From Asaia sp003994335 (GTDB lineage: Bacteria > Pseudomonadota > Alphaproteobacteria > Acetobacterales > Acetobacteraceae), in NCBI RefSeq assembly GCF_037151175.1, contig NZ_JBBCOR010000008.1, positions 124,001 to 188,000 on the forward strand: DNA of 64,000 bases, read 5' to 3'. Made by a program: the position numbers and the translations under genes. Numbering within the stretch: the stretch's first letter is position 1; the number at the start of each line of letters is the position of its first letter. This document shows, piece after piece, positions 18,301-27,370 of this stretch. Under the pieces are notes generated by a model. That model searched no databases. It was given only the letters and a program-made list of their open reading frames with translations, and was not told where the DNA came from.

Positions 18301-18439
18301 GCGCGGTCTGGCGACGGTCGTGGTGGGTGGCCTTGGCATTGCAACCCTGCTGACCCTGTTCGTCCTGCCCGTCTTCTTCTTCGAGATGGAGCATTATATC
18401 GAGCGCCGCAGGGCGCGCCGTTCGGGAGGTCTGTCATGA
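15347..18439 (+). CDS. Heavy-metal-type RND efflux pump (CzcA/CusA family)
   Basis: A 1030-residue RND transporter with two six-helix halves and two large periplasmic loops. The motif IDFGVIVDGAIVITEA (about residues 391-406) is the HME-RND signature (DFGxxxDGA), placing it with metal exporters rather than drug pumps. GTG at 15347 is the start. The final gene overlaps by 4 bp. Substrate metal (for example Co/Ni/Zn or Cu/Ag) is not determined; there is no linked metal sensor. Confidence 0.88.
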   Translation: MIATLISWCFARRHIVFICAVFLALAGGYAWRVLPVEAYPDLGAVNVQVTTQVSGLAAEEMEQQITVPLERALSAVPGVTESRSSSTFGLSLITLIFHDGVDVFTARQLVLELLGTASMPDGVTPQLGPITGPAGEIFRYTLESDSMDLMQLSDVQRWIVIPTLQRVPGIVNVNNFGGLTREYQLVLRPDALLRYGLSTDDVVNAIKNNNANAAGGRITRGEQSYIVRGVGMIHTLDDMKRIVVAQHNGTPVLLSDLGQVQFGHQIREGILGKDNNPDTIEGIVTMLSGANPSLVLDNVHNVVDQLQERLKPLDVRLVPYIDRDNLVKATTHKVGETMVEGIGLVLIILTLFLGSPRSAVVTAVTIPLALSTVFVLMHFFGMAANLFSLGAIDFGVIVDGAIVITEAILRLREESPKATLTSTEVLSVARIAGRSIFSSTLIIIVAYSPLFAFEGSEGKLFRPMAYTVSFALMGALACALCLIPTLSYLALYKPRRIWHNRPLEKLHHAYERGLNHMLARPLVTYIGGGAALLSVVILGATVGREFLPDLDEGALWLQVQLPTGISLDEGSRIASEVRSAVREFPETSYAITQLGRNDDGTDPWTFSHIEMPVGLKPYDQWASGETKAQFIARLRDRLSQIPGISFGISQPIQDGMNDLVGGAHSPLVLRVYGNDFHELRRIGRQIVSILHDVPGTTDASIFQEPQIPQLMITPRREQAARYGINVSDISTVVQNAIGDGAITQVYVEDRVYNATLHVGNNDLTDLASIRSLPLRSTDGAPIPLAEVADVGLHMGESNIAHEMGERQITIRVDNGQRPLSQYLEDAQKRIASQVHFDPRKYRLQWAGSFEQEQRAQARLGVALLVMFAIMLLLLFMEFGTFRHAVLVLSVVPLATLGGLIALHLRGETLNIATAVGFIALFGVAVQNGIIMIAAINRHHRAGLSIHDSVLAGAAERFRPVLMTATVASAGMLPAALATGVGTDVQRGLATVVVGGLGIATLLTLFVLPVFFFEMEHYIERRRARRSGGLS

Positions 18440-19935
18440 ACCGTCTCGCGCTTTTGACCTGCGCGGCTGGCCTCGCCCTGTCGGGCTGCGCCATCGGTCC
18501 GGATTTCCATCGTCCTGACATGCTCAAGACGGGCAGCTATCAGAGCACGGCCCTGCCTGCCGCCATTCATGGTACCGCCGGTAGCGGCGCCGCAGGCGCA
18601 GCCCAGACCCTGACCGCCGGGGCTGACCTGTCAGGCGCCTGGTGGCAGGCCTTGGGCGTGCCGCAACTTGATGCCCTCGTAACACGAGCGCTTCAGAACA
18701 ATCCGTCGCTCAAATCGGCCCAGGCCACGCTCAAGGCCGCGTATGAGCAGACCAAGGTGGCTGGTGCGCCCCTGCTGCCCAGTATCTCGGCCTCGTTCAA
18801 TCCAACGCGTAACAAGACCTCGCAGGCCCTCTCGCCCGTGCCAGGCAATAATGCCTATCTCTACAATCTGCATACATTGCAGCTGAATATCTCCTATCAG
18901 CCCGATCTCTGGGGTGGACTGCGCCGTCAGGTGGAATCTCAGGCTGCTCAGGCCGAGATGCAGCGTTTCCAGCTGATCGCGACGACCAACACGCTGATCA
19001 ATACGCTGATCGTGTCGTTGATCACGCAGTCGAGCCTCAACGCCCAGATCGAGGCCGCGAACGACATCATTGCGACGCAGCAAAAACTGCTCGGCATCAT
19101 GGAGAAGCAGTTCAGGCTCGGGGATATTTCCGAGGCGCAGCTTCTGGCGCAGAAGGCCGCCCTGACGCAGGCCCAGGCCACTTTGCCGCCTCTGCATCTG
19201 CAGGCCGAGCAGGCGCACGACCAGATCGCATCTCTGGTTGGTACCACGCCCAATGAGGTCCTGCCCGAGATCCCGCTTGAGGCCTATCGCCTGCCTGCCA
19301 CCCTGCCGGTCAGCCTGCCCAGTGCGCTTCTGGCCCAGCGTCCGGACATACGCGCAGCGGAATCGCAAATGCACAGCGCCAGCGCACAGGTCGGTGTCGC
19401 CATTGCCAACCGCCTGCCAAACGTGCAGCTCTCTGCCACGCCGGGTCAGGCTATCAATGCCATGAGCCAGTTCTTCACCCCTGGCTACGGTAACTGGTCG
19501 ATCGGTGCGATGGTGACCCAGCCGATCTTCCAGGGCTTCGAGCTCATGCATCTGGAGCGTCAGGCGCGCGCCAATCTTCTGGCGGCGACGGAGCAATACA
19601 AGAATACCGTGCTGACCTCGATGCAGAATGTGGCCGACACGCTCCACGCCCTGCAGGATGATTCCGATGCCCTGACGATCAGCGCAGCCAATGAGGATGC
19701 GGCTGTGCGCAGTCTGCGCATTTCGCAGAGCCAGATGTCCTATGGCGATATCAGCCCTGTCCTGCTTCAGGCCGCCGTGCAGATCGAGCTCGAGGCCCGG
19801 CTCACTCTGATTCAGGCCAAGGCCACACGGTATACCGATAGCGTGGCACTGTTTCAGGCCCTGGGCGGCGGGTGGTGGCATCGTAACGATACCGCTATGA
19901 AGGTTCCCTCGACAGACTGGCGCGCGGCGTTCTGA
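18436..19935 (+). CDS. Outer membrane efflux factor, NodT family lipoprotein
   Basis: A 499-residue lipoprotein with the lipobox LSGC (Cys18, in MNRLALLTCAAGLALSGC), the post-lipobox sequence AIGPDFHRP typical of NodT-type factors, and two OEP repeats. The start overlaps the RND stop (ATGA), so adaptor, pump and channel form one tripartite system. It is distinct from the outer membrane factor at 105-1682. Confidence 0.92.
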   Translation: MNRLALLTCAAGLALSGCAIGPDFHRPDMLKTGSYQSTALPAAIHGTAGSGAAGAAQTLTAGADLSGAWWQALGVPQLDALVTRALQNNPSLKSAQATLKAAYEQTKVAGAPLLPSISASFNPTRNKTSQALSPVPGNNAYLYNLHTLQLNISYQPDLWGGLRRQVESQAAQAEMQRFQLIATTNTLINTLIVSLITQSSLNAQIEAANDIIATQQKLLGIMEKQFRLGDISEAQLLAQKAALTQAQATLPPLHLQAEQAHDQIASLVGTTPNEVLPEIPLEAYRLPATLPVSLPSALLAQRPDIRAAESQMHSASAQVGVAIANRLPNVQLSATPGQAINAMSQFFTPGYGNWSIGAMVTQPIFQGFELMHLERQARANLLAATEQYKNTVLTSMQNVADTLHALQDDSDALTISAANEDAAVRSLRISQSQMSYGDISPVLLQAAVQIELEARLTLIQAKATRYTDSVALFQALGGGWWHRNDTAMKVPSTDWRAAF

Positions 19936-19985
19936 CCCGGTTCGGATCGTCCTGCGCCTGGCGCGAATCAGGAGATCCGACCCGC

Positions 19986-21773
19986 ATGAGATTCCCCCGC
20001 TCCTCTCGCCTCGCCCTGATGGGACTTGGCTGCCTCCTTGCTTCGACGACGGCGCTCGCGGCCCCTGCTGCACCGTCGGACAACAAGGCGGCGGCCGCGT
20101 TCGATCGTCTCCTCGACGAGGAATGGCAGTATCAGTTGCAGAACGCGCCTGAACTCGCCACATCGATTGGCGATTACCGGTACAATGATCGGTGGAGCGA
20201 TCTGTCTCTCGCCCATATCCAGGGCTCCGTCCCTGTTCTGACCGGCTTTCTCAAGAAGTTCGAGGCGATTTCGCCCGCCTCGCTCGATGAACAGCGGCAG
20301 ATCAGCCGCGCGATGATTATCCAACAGATCCAGGACACGCTCGAGGGGATCCATCTCAAGACCTATGAGATGCCGATCGACCAGATGAACGGTGCCCAGC
20401 TTCAGTATCCGGGGTTTGTCTCGAGTATCCCCTTCGACACGACCAGGCAGTATGAGGATTACCTCGCACGCCTGCGTGCCATTCCCAAGGCCATCGATCA
20501 GGTGATCGCCCTGGCACGCCTAGGCGAGAAGGATGGGCTGATGCCGCCGCGATTCCTGCTCGAGAAAGCAGAGCAGCAGGTCGAGCAGATTGCCGCACCC
20601 GCCGGTGAGAAGAGTCCGTTTGGCGAACCTGTCACGAAATTCCCGGCCGCCGTGCCTGTCGCCGATCAGACCCGCCTGCGCAAGGCGATTCTGAATGCGA
20701 TCGACCACGACGTTCGCCCGGCCTATCAGCGCCTCGCGGCCTTCATGAAGAAGGGTTACACGGCACATGGCCGTGCTCAGGACGGCGTCTGGGCTCTGCC
20801 TGGTGGCGATGTGCTTTATCGCTACGATATCCGCACTCTGACCACCACCACCATGTCTCCCAAGGAAATCCATCAGCTCGGGCTGGATCAGGTCGCCAAG
20901 ATCGAGGGCGAAATGGGTGAGATTGCCCATAAGCTCGGTTTCGCCGACCTTTCTGCCTTGCGCGCTTCGGTGGCCAAGGATTCCAAGCTCTATGCGACCT
21001 CGCGCGAGCAGATCATCGAACTGTATCGCAAGTATATCGCGCAGATGGAGCCTGCTCTCACCCGCGATTTCGACAAGATCCCGACCACCAAGCTGGAGGT
21101 GCGTCCGGTCGAGCGGTATCGTGAGGCCGAGGCTGCTGGCGCCGAATATCATCAGGGTACGCCCGATGGTTCACGTCCTGGCATTGTATTCGTGAATACT
21201 GGCGACTACGCCAAGCGTGACCTCTACACCATCGAGGACACGGCCTATCATGAGGGTGTTCCCGGCCATCATTTCCAGATTTCTACCGCCCAGTCCCTGC
21301 CGCTGCCGCCTTTCCGTCAGCAGGGTTTCTATAACGCCTATATCGAAGGCTGGGCGCTCTACGCCGAAGGTCTCGGCAAGGAGTTGGGCTTCTACAAGGA
21401 CCTCTACAGCGACTACGGGCGCCTGAACGGTGAACTCCTGCGCGCCGATCGTCTGGTGCTTGATACGGGTGTGCATGACCTGCACTGGACGCGTGCCCAG
21501 ATGCTGGAATTCTTCCACGCCCATCCGCCCACCAGCGAACCCGATATGCAGGCCGAAACCGACCGCTACATCGCCTGGCCCGGACAGGCCCTGGGCTACA
21601 TGCTGGGTCAGCAGACCATTCTGCGCCTGCGTGAAAAGGCCAGAACGGAACTGGGCCCGAAATTCGACATCCGTAAATTCCATGACGTCGTTCTCTCCGG
21701 AGGAGCCCTGCCGCTCAACCTGCTTGCCGATCGGGTGGATAGCTGGATCAGGGAAGTGAAAAACCACAAGTAA
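19986..21773 (+). CDS. DUF885-family secreted hydrolase
   Basis: A 595-residue protein with a cleavable-looking signal peptide (MRFPRSSRLALMGLGCLLAS, cut near ALAA). It matches the DUF885 family: TAYHEGVPGHHFQI contains a HExxxxHH-type metal site (about residues 418-425), and later conserved blocks are GWALYAEGLGKELGFY and PGQALGYMLGQ. The family resembles M32-like metallopeptidases, so a periplasmic zinc peptidase is likely. Substrate unknown. It follows the RND operon after 50 bases and may be cotranscribed. Confidence 0.85.
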   Translation: MRFPRSSRLALMGLGCLLASTTALAAPAAPSDNKAAAAFDRLLDEEWQYQLQNAPELATSIGDYRYNDRWSDLSLAHIQGSVPVLTGFLKKFEAISPASLDEQRQISRAMIIQQIQDTLEGIHLKTYEMPIDQMNGAQLQYPGFVSSIPFDTTRQYEDYLARLRAIPKAIDQVIALARLGEKDGLMPPRFLLEKAEQQVEQIAAPAGEKSPFGEPVTKFPAAVPVADQTRLRKAILNAIDHDVRPAYQRLAAFMKKGYTAHGRAQDGVWALPGGDVLYRYDIRTLTTTTMSPKEIHQLGLDQVAKIEGEMGEIAHKLGFADLSALRASVAKDSKLYATSREQIIELYRKYIAQMEPALTRDFDKIPTTKLEVRPVERYREAEAAGAEYHQGTPDGSRPGIVFVNTGDYAKRDLYTIEDTAYHEGVPGHHFQISTAQSLPLPPFRQQGFYNAYIEGWALYAEGLGKELGFYKDLYSDYGRLNGELLRADRLVLDTGVHDLHWTRAQMLEFFHAHPPTSEPDMQAETDRYIAWPGQALGYMLGQQTILRLREKARTELGPKFDIRKFHDVVLSGGALPLNLLADRVDSWIREVKNHK

Positions 21774-21775
21774 GG

Positions 21776-21895
21776 GCGGGTGGGGGCCCGGCCCCACACC
21801 CCACCAATGGCCGATCATTTTCTCGAAGCCTGCCCGTTGAGAGGCGGGAATCGAGGGGACCTTTTCCTATCTGGGTGCGGGGCTTTGCCCTGCAT
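21776..21895. repeat. Degraded copy of the dispersed hairpin repeat
   Basis: This intergenic stretch has the same order of blocks as the 125-bp units at 8826-9187, read in reverse: a GGGGGCCCGGCCCC-like arm, CACACCCCACCA, a CGGGAATCGAGGGGACC block and GCGGGGCTTTGCCCTGC. It is more diverged but recognisable. It sits between the DUF885 gene and the MATE gene. Confidence 0.6.
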
Positions 21896-22004
21896 GCCCG
21901 ACCCCGATCCGCGCAACGGCAGAAGCGGTCCTCTGTAAAAAAAGGCAGGTTTCGGGATTTCTGTCGTTTCCAGAGTGGCAGGAAACGGGCAGGATCGGAA
22001 GGAT

Positions 22005-23402
22005 ATGTCCCTGACTGCTCCTTCCCCCGGCAAGATATCCCCTGATGCATCGACGGTGCAGGATTCTGAACCTGCTGTCGATCTGAAGGCCACGCGTCCG
22101 GCGCGCTTCGTGCATGGCAGCATCATGCGTCATGTCGTGGTCATGGCGGGCACGGGGGCGATCGGATTGATGGCCGTGTTTGCGGTCGATCTGCTGAATT
22201 TCTGGTATATCTCGCATCTTCATGATCCGGCCCTGACGGCGGCGATCGGTTTCGCTGCGGCATTGGGTTACGTGCAAGTGGCCGTGTCGATCGGGATGAC
22301 CATCGGACTGGGAGCGGTCATCGGGCGCATGATCGGAGCCCGTCGTATCATCAGGGCACGACGCTTTGCCTCGGCGTTCATGGTGGTGATGGTGGCCGTC
22401 ACGGCGATCCTGGGTTGTCTGACCGCCTTGTTTGCGTCGTTTTTCCTGGCCTTGCTGGGCGCAAGGGGGGAAGCGCTGGAACAGGCTTCGGGCTTCCTGC
22501 ATCTGGTGTCCCCCGCCTTGCCTATGGTCTGTTATGGCATGGCGCAATCGGCACTTTTGCGTTGCGTGGGCGATGCGCGGCGTTCGATGCAGGTCACGCT
22601 GGTGGGGGCCTTCGTTTCGGCCATTCTCGATCCGATTCTGATCTTTGGCTTTCACATGGGACTGACAGGGGCTGCGATTAGCACCATCCTGTCCCGTGGA
22701 GCGGTGGTGTTGTTCGGCTTCGTCAGTCTGCGCGATCATCGCATGCTGGAATGGCCGCGGCTTTGGGCGATTGCCCCGGCCACGCGTCAGATCGGAGCGG
22801 TGGCGCTCCCGGCGATCGCGACCAATCTGGCGACGCCTGTGGGCGGGTTGTTCACCACGCATTTCATGTCGCGTTTTGGGCTGGAAGCCATCTCCGGACA
22901 GGCGACGATCGATCGGATCGTGCCGGTCGCCTTCGCCTTCGTGTTTGCGCTGACAGGTTCCGTCGGACCGATCATGTCGCAAAACCTTGGAGCCGGGAAA
23001 AAGGATCGGGTGCGTGAGACGCTCCATGCCTCGTTGAAGCTGACGGCCTTATGTGTCGTGCTCACCTGGGCGATCCTGGCCCTGTTTCACGTGCCGATCC
23101 TGCATCTCTTCGCGTCCAAGGGGGTCGCGATCCATATCGTCACGCTTTTCTGCTGCTGGCTGGTAGCCAGCTATTTCTTCGTCGGACTGCTTTTCGTCTC
23201 GAATACGGCCTTCAATAATCTGGGGCACCCGCTCTATTCGACCGGTTTCAATTGGGGGCGCGCCACTCTTGGGACGATTCCCTTTGTCTGGGTCGGCTCG
23301 CATTACGGGCCGATCGGTATCCTGGTGGGACAATCACTGGGCGTAGTGATTTTCGGCAGCTTTGCGGCGCTTACGGCCTTCAGGGTGATCAGACGGATCT
23401 GA
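22005..23402 (+). CDS. MATE-family multidrug/cation antiporter
   Basis: A 465-residue, twelve-helix transporter of the MATE family, probably exporting cationic compounds with Na+ or H+ exchange. The N-terminal tail is hydrophilic; the first helix is VVMAGTGAIGLMAVFAVDLLNF, and conserved MATE-like positions include the segment PAIATNLATPVG at the start of the second half. The start at 22005 (MSLTAPSPG) is preceded by GGAAGGA; an upstream in-frame ATG at 21975 is less likely. Confidence 0.88.
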   Translation: MSLTAPSPGKISPDASTVQDSEPAVDLKATRPARFVHGSIMRHVVVMAGTGAIGLMAVFAVDLLNFWYISHLHDPALTAAIGFAAALGYVQVAVSIGMTIGLGAVIGRMIGARRIIRARRFASAFMVVMVAVTAILGCLTALFASFFLALLGARGEALEQASGFLHLVSPALPMVCYGMAQSALLRCVGDARRSMQVTLVGAFVSAILDPILIFGFHMGLTGAAISTILSRGAVVLFGFVSLRDHRMLEWPRLWAIAPATRQIGAVALPAIATNLATPVGGLFTTHFMSRFGLEAISGQATIDRIVPVAFAFVFALTGSVGPIMSQNLGAGKKDRVRETLHASLKLTALCVVLTWAILALFHVPILHLFASKGVAIHIVTLFCCWLVASYFFVGLLFVSNTAFNNLGHPLYSTGFNWGRATLGTIPFVWVGSHYGPIGILVGQSLGVVIFGSFAALTAFRVIRRI

Positions 23403-23933
23403 GTTCTGAAGGACGGCTCACGGGCAATTTACATCCAGCCCCCCCTATGCCTGCCTGGTTCTGGCTCACCCGCCATGTGAGGGAAGATATGAGATTTGAG
23501 GAGTGGGGAAGTAGCCGGGAAATCGAAGACCCAGAGGAATAATGGCTAAAATGGATGAGAGTGAATGAAATTATGGCCATTACTTAAGAAATAATCAAAG
23601 TGATGACGAGATAATTCCGCAGCCAAGTAAATATTCCCATACAGATTTCTATTTTTTCTCTTTGATCCTCCAAATATTATCGGTTGAGCGAAATTTCTTG
23701 AGGGAATTCACTTTTCTGTAGGGCAGAGATGAGATATTTCCTCTATCGTAACGAGACGAGCCAGAACTTGCGCGATGGTGCCATGATAACTATGCAATAA
23801 AACGAAATCCAAGCGTATTTTGTTATACATCTCGTCTTTCCTTCCCACCCTGTGAGACTGTAATCAGGGATCGTTGGCGCAGGGCTGAAGGCCGGACTGC
23901 TGCCTTTGTGCAATGCTGTGACTGAGAGTTGCG
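23403..23933. other. AT-rich non-coding stretch upstream of the rhamnose genes
   Basis: About 530 bases without a credible gene, clearly AT-richer than the flanks (especially 23560-23860). It must hold the promoter of the rfb operon. No tRNA, known riboswitch or repeat family member is recognised. The low GC could reflect a horizontally acquired boundary or an extended regulatory leader. Confidence 0.5.
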
Positions 23934-24989
23934 ATGCGAATTTTATTGACAGGTGGCTGCGGTTTCATCGGATCTGCCGTGGTCAGGCATCTGATCCGTC
24001 AGACCTCCCATGAGGTCCTGAATGTGGACTGCATGACCTATGCCGCTTCGGAAGAGACGGTCGGTGAGGTTGCGGCCGATCCGCGCTATCGCCATGCTGC
24101 CGTCAATATCGTCAACGGCGTCGAGCTCTCGAAGCTGTTCGAGGAGTATCGCCCCGATGCCGTGATGCATCTGGCTGCGGAAAGCCATGTCGATCGTTCG
24201 ATTGACGGTCCCGGCGTATTCGTCGAGACCAACGTGACCGGCACCTATGCGCTGCTTGAAGCCGCACGTCGCTACTGGCAGACGCTGGACGCCGAATCCC
24301 AGAAGGCTTTCCGCTTCCATCACATTTCGACAGATGAGGTCTTCGGCCATCTGGAGCTCGACGACCCACCGTTCACCGAGACCACCCCCTATGATCCGCG
24401 CAGCCCGTATTCGGCGTCGAAGGCGGCCTCCGATCATCTGGTGCGCGCCTGGTATCATACCTATGGCCTGCCCACTTTCGTGACCAACACCACCAATAAT
24501 TATGGCGTCTGGCACTTCCCCGAGAAGCTGATTCCCCTGGTGACAATCAACGCGCTAGAGGGCAAGGAGCTGCCGGTCTACGGCAAGGGCGAAAACATCC
24601 GCGACTGGCTGTTCGTCGAAGATCATGCCGAGGCGCTGGTCAAGGCTGTCGAGAATGGCGAGCCTGGTGAGACCTATGCCATTGGCGCGCGCCAGCCGCG
24701 CACCAATCTGGAGGTGGTCAAGGCGATCTGCACGGTTCTGGACGAGCTGTCGCCCGATCCGGCCGGTCCGCGCGAGCGTTTGATCCGTTTCGTGACCGAC
24801 CGCCCCGGCCATGATTTCCGCTACGAGATCGACCCCAGCCATGCCGAGCAGGCACTGGACTGGAAGGCGAAGCACGATTTCGAGACAGGTATCCGCCGTA
24901 CGGTCCAGTGGTATCTCGATAATCGCGGTTGGTGGGAAGGCATCCGCGCCCGCCGTTACACCGGACAGAGACTGGGAACAAAAGCATGA
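23934..24989 (+). CDS. rfbB: dTDP-glucose 4,6-dehydratase
   Basis: A 351-residue SDR enzyme making dTDP-4-keto-6-deoxyglucose, step two of dTDP-L-rhamnose synthesis. The NAD motif is GGCGFIGS (residues 7-14), the catalytic region is HISTDEVFGHLE with the YSASK pair downstream, and NTTNNYGVWHFPEKLIP is diagnostic. First gene of rfbB-A-C-D. The overlap with rfbA is 4 bp. Confidence 0.96.
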   Translation: MRILLTGGCGFIGSAVVRHLIRQTSHEVLNVDCMTYAASEETVGEVAADPRYRHAAVNIVNGVELSKLFEEYRPDAVMHLAAESHVDRSIDGPGVFVETNVTGTYALLEAARRYWQTLDAESQKAFRFHHISTDEVFGHLELDDPPFTETTPYDPRSPYSASKAASDHLVRAWYHTYGLPTFVTNTTNNYGVWHFPEKLIPLVTINALEGKELPVYGKGENIRDWLFVEDHAEALVKAVENGEPGETYAIGARQPRTNLEVVKAICTVLDELSPDPAGPRERLIRFVTDRPGHDFRYEIDPSHAEQALDWKAKHDFETGIRRTVQWYLDNRGWWEGIRARRYTGQRLGTKA

Positions 24990-25897
24990 ACGCCGTTGCC
25001 GCATCCAGGCCGATGAAGGGCATTCTTCTAGCCGGTGGGTCGGGCACGCGCCTGCACCCCATGACCCTGGCAACGTCGAAGCAGCTTCTGCCCGTCTATG
25101 ACAAGCCGATGATCTATTATCCGCTGACCACGCTTATGCTGGCTGGCATTCAGGATATCATGATCATCTCCACGCCCCATGATCTGCCGCAGTTCAAGCG
25201 CCTGCTTGGCGATGGTTCGCAGTTCGGTGTGCGCTTCGAGTATCGCGAACAGCCCTCGCCGGACGGTCTGGCTCAGGCCTTCCTGATTGCGGAAGACTGG
25301 ATCGATGGATCGCCCTGCGCTCTGGCGCTGGGCGATAATCTGATTTTTGCCGATCATCTGAGCGTGTTGCTGCGTGCCGCAGCCGCCCGTCCGGAAGGGG
25401 CCACCGTCTTCGCCTATCAGGTGCGCGACCCCGAGCGTTATGGTGTGGTCAGCTTCGATGAGAGTGGTCGGGCCCAGCGTATTGTTGAAAAGCCGAGCGA
25501 GCCCGAGTCCAACTGGGCAGTGACCGGTCTGTATTTCTATGACCATCGCGTGGTTGAATTCGCCAAGCGCGTAAAGCCTAGCCCGCGTGGCGAACTGGAG
25601 ATCACGGACCTCAACCAGATGTATCTGGAAGAGGGGACACTGCAGGTCGATCGTCTGGGGCGAGGCTGCGCCTGGCTCGATGCAGGCATGCCTGACAGCC
25701 TGATGCAGGCCGGGTTGTTCGTGCAGACCATCCAGTCCCGTCAGGGCATGCTGGTAGGGTCACCGACCGAAGTGGCCTATCGCATGGGCTTCATCGATCG
25801 CGATCAGCTCATCACGCAGGGCAAGGCCAAGGCCAAGACGGAACTCGGCCGCATGTTGCTCGAGCTGGCCCAACAATCCCACTCCGGCCGCAACTGA
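24986..25897 (+). CDS. rfbA: Glucose-1-phosphate thymidylyltransferase
   Basis: A 303-residue nucleotidyltransferase that makes dTDP-glucose from glucose-1-phosphate and dTTP. The signature MKGILLAGGSGTRLHPMT is at residues 10-27, followed by SKQLLPVYDKPMIYYPL and ALGDNLIFADH. The start at 24986 (MNAVAAS) overlaps the rfbB stop (ATGA), better than an in-frame ATG 57 bases upstream inside rfbB. Confidence 0.97.
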   Translation: MNAVAASRPMKGILLAGGSGTRLHPMTLATSKQLLPVYDKPMIYYPLTTLMLAGIQDIMIISTPHDLPQFKRLLGDGSQFGVRFEYREQPSPDGLAQAFLIAEDWIDGSPCALALGDNLIFADHLSVLLRAAAARPEGATVFAYQVRDPERYGVVSFDESGRAQRIVEKPSEPESNWAVTGLYFYDHRVVEFAKRVKPSPRGELEITDLNQMYLEEGTLQVDRLGRGCAWLDAGMPDSLMQAGLFVQTIQSRQGMLVGSPTEVAYRMGFIDRDQLITQGKAKAKTELGRMLLELAQQSHSGRN

Positions 25898-25908
25898 GGA
25901 GCCACGCC

Positions 25909-26469
25909 ATGAAAGTCGAACGTCTCGCTATTCCTGACGTCATTCTCGTCACGCCGCAGCGCTTCAGCGATTCACGTGGGTTCTTCTCTGAAACCTACAA
26001 CCATCAGAAGATGGTCGAGGCTGGCATTGACCTGACCTTCGTTCAGGACAACCAGAGCCTTTCCGTTCAGAAGGGCGTACTGCGCGGCCTGCATTGTCAG
26101 GTGGCCCCCTATGTGCAGGGCAAGCTCGTGCGCTGCACGAAGGGTGCGATCTGGGATGTGGCGATTGATGCCCGCACCGGGTCGCCCACCTACGGCAAAT
26201 GGGTCGCAGCCGAGCTTTCGGAAGAAAACTGGTCGCAGCTCTGGGTGCCACCCGGCTTTCTGCATGGCTTTGTGACCCTGCAGGAAAATACCGAGGTTCA
26301 GTACAAATGCACCTCGCTTTATGACAAGGCGTCCGAGCGCGCCGTAATCTGGAATTGCCCGCATCTGGCCATCGACTGGCCGATCAGCGCGGATGAGGTC
26401 GTTCTCTCCGACAAGGACCAGATCGCACCGCATTTCCCGGAAGCCAAGGGCTGGTTCCAGTACTCATGA
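25909..26469 (+). CDS. rfbC: dTDP-4-dehydrorhamnose 3,5-epimerase
   Basis: A 186-residue cupin-fold epimerase, third step of dTDP-L-rhamnose synthesis. Family motifs visible are RFSDSRGFFSETYN, KGVLRGLHCQ (catalytic His region, about residues 57-66), WVPPGFLHGFVTL and VQYKCTSLY. It lies 11 bases after rfbA, and its stop overlaps the rfbD start. Confidence 0.96.
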   Translation: MKVERLAIPDVILVTPQRFSDSRGFFSETYNHQKMVEAGIDLTFVQDNQSLSVQKGVLRGLHCQVAPYVQGKLVRCTKGAIWDVAIDARTGSPTYGKWVAAELSEENWSQLWVPPGFLHGFVTLQENTEVQYKCTSLYDKASERAVIWNCPHLAIDWPISADEVVLSDKDQIAPHFPEAKGWFQYS

Positions 26470-27368
26470 GCACGGCATCCGATAATCTGATCCTTGTCAC
26501 GGGCGGTCAGGGCCAGCTGGCCAGCTCGCTGAAGACCCTCGGCGGGTCGCGCGTGGTCGTGGTCGGTCGTCCTGAATTCGACCTCGCTGCGCCTGAGACC
26601 ATGGCGGCCACACTGGCGCGCTACACGCCTTCTCTGGTGGTGAACGCGGCAGCCTGGACCGCAGTGGATCTAGCGGAGAGCGAGGTCGGAGGGGCCACGG
26701 CTGCCAATGAGACCGGTCCGGCCGAACTGGCGCGCCTCTGTGCCGCTCAGGGAATCCCACTCATCCACGTTTCGACCGATTACGTCTATGCGGGCGACAA
26801 GGGCACGGCCTATGTCGAGACCGACCCGGTGACGCCTCAAACGGTTTACGGCCGCACCAAGGCAGCGGGTGAGCAGGCCGTTCTCAAGGCGCAGCCGCGT
26901 AGCGTGGTCCTGCGTACGGCCTGGGTCTATTCCGGGCATTGCAAGAACTTCGTGCGCACCATGGTCAATGCGGGCGCCAAGAATACCCATCTGAAGGTGG
27001 TCGGCGACCAGTATGGCTGCCCCACCAATGCCGATGATCTGGCAAAGGCCATTCTCGGTATTGTCGATCAGATCAAGGCGGGGTGGCAGGACCGGTTTGC
27101 CGGGATCTATCATGCTTGCGGTACAGGCGATACGAGCTGGCACGGTCTGGCTGTTGCGGCTCTTGAGGAAGCAACGCGTCATGGCCAGACCATGCCGGTC
27201 GAGGTTGCGGCAATCCGCACCGAGGACTGGCCGACTCCGGCCAAGCGTCCTCAGGATTCGCGTCTGGACTGCAGCAAGCTTGAGCGCGTGTTCGGCATTC
27301 GCCTGCCTGAATGGCGCGATGGTGTGGCCCGCGCAGTCGATGAGCATTTTGCGAGCAAGCCGGCCTGA
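26466..27368 (+). CDS. rfbD: dTDP-4-dehydrorhamnose reductase
   Basis: A 300-residue SDR reductase that completes dTDP-L-rhamnose. Visible are the nucleotide site VTGGQGQLASSL, VVNAAAWTAVDLAE, the STDYVYAGDKGTAYVE block and the YGRTKAAGE catalytic pair. Overlap with rfbC is 4 bp; a glycosyltransferase gene follows after 2 bases. Confidence 0.96.
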   Translation: MSTASDNLILVTGGQGQLASSLKTLGGSRVVVVGRPEFDLAAPETMAATLARYTPSLVVNAAAWTAVDLAESEVGGATAANETGPAELARLCAAQGIPLIHVSTDYVYAGDKGTAYVETDPVTPQTVYGRTKAAGEQAVLKAQPRSVVLRTAWVYSGHCKNFVRTMVNAGAKNTHLKVVGDQYGCPTNADDLAKAILGIVDQIKAGWQDRFAGIYHACGTGDTSWHGLAVAALEEATRHGQTMPVEVAAIRTEDWPTPAKRPQDSRLDCSKLERVFGIRLPEWRDGVARAVDEHFASKPA

Positions 27369-27370
27369 GC

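Noticed and set aside
15365..18394. Long frames opposite the RND pump gene
   Set aside because: The opposite strand encodes a full-length, fully conserved RND pump; these frames are rich in His/Gln/Arg with no domains.
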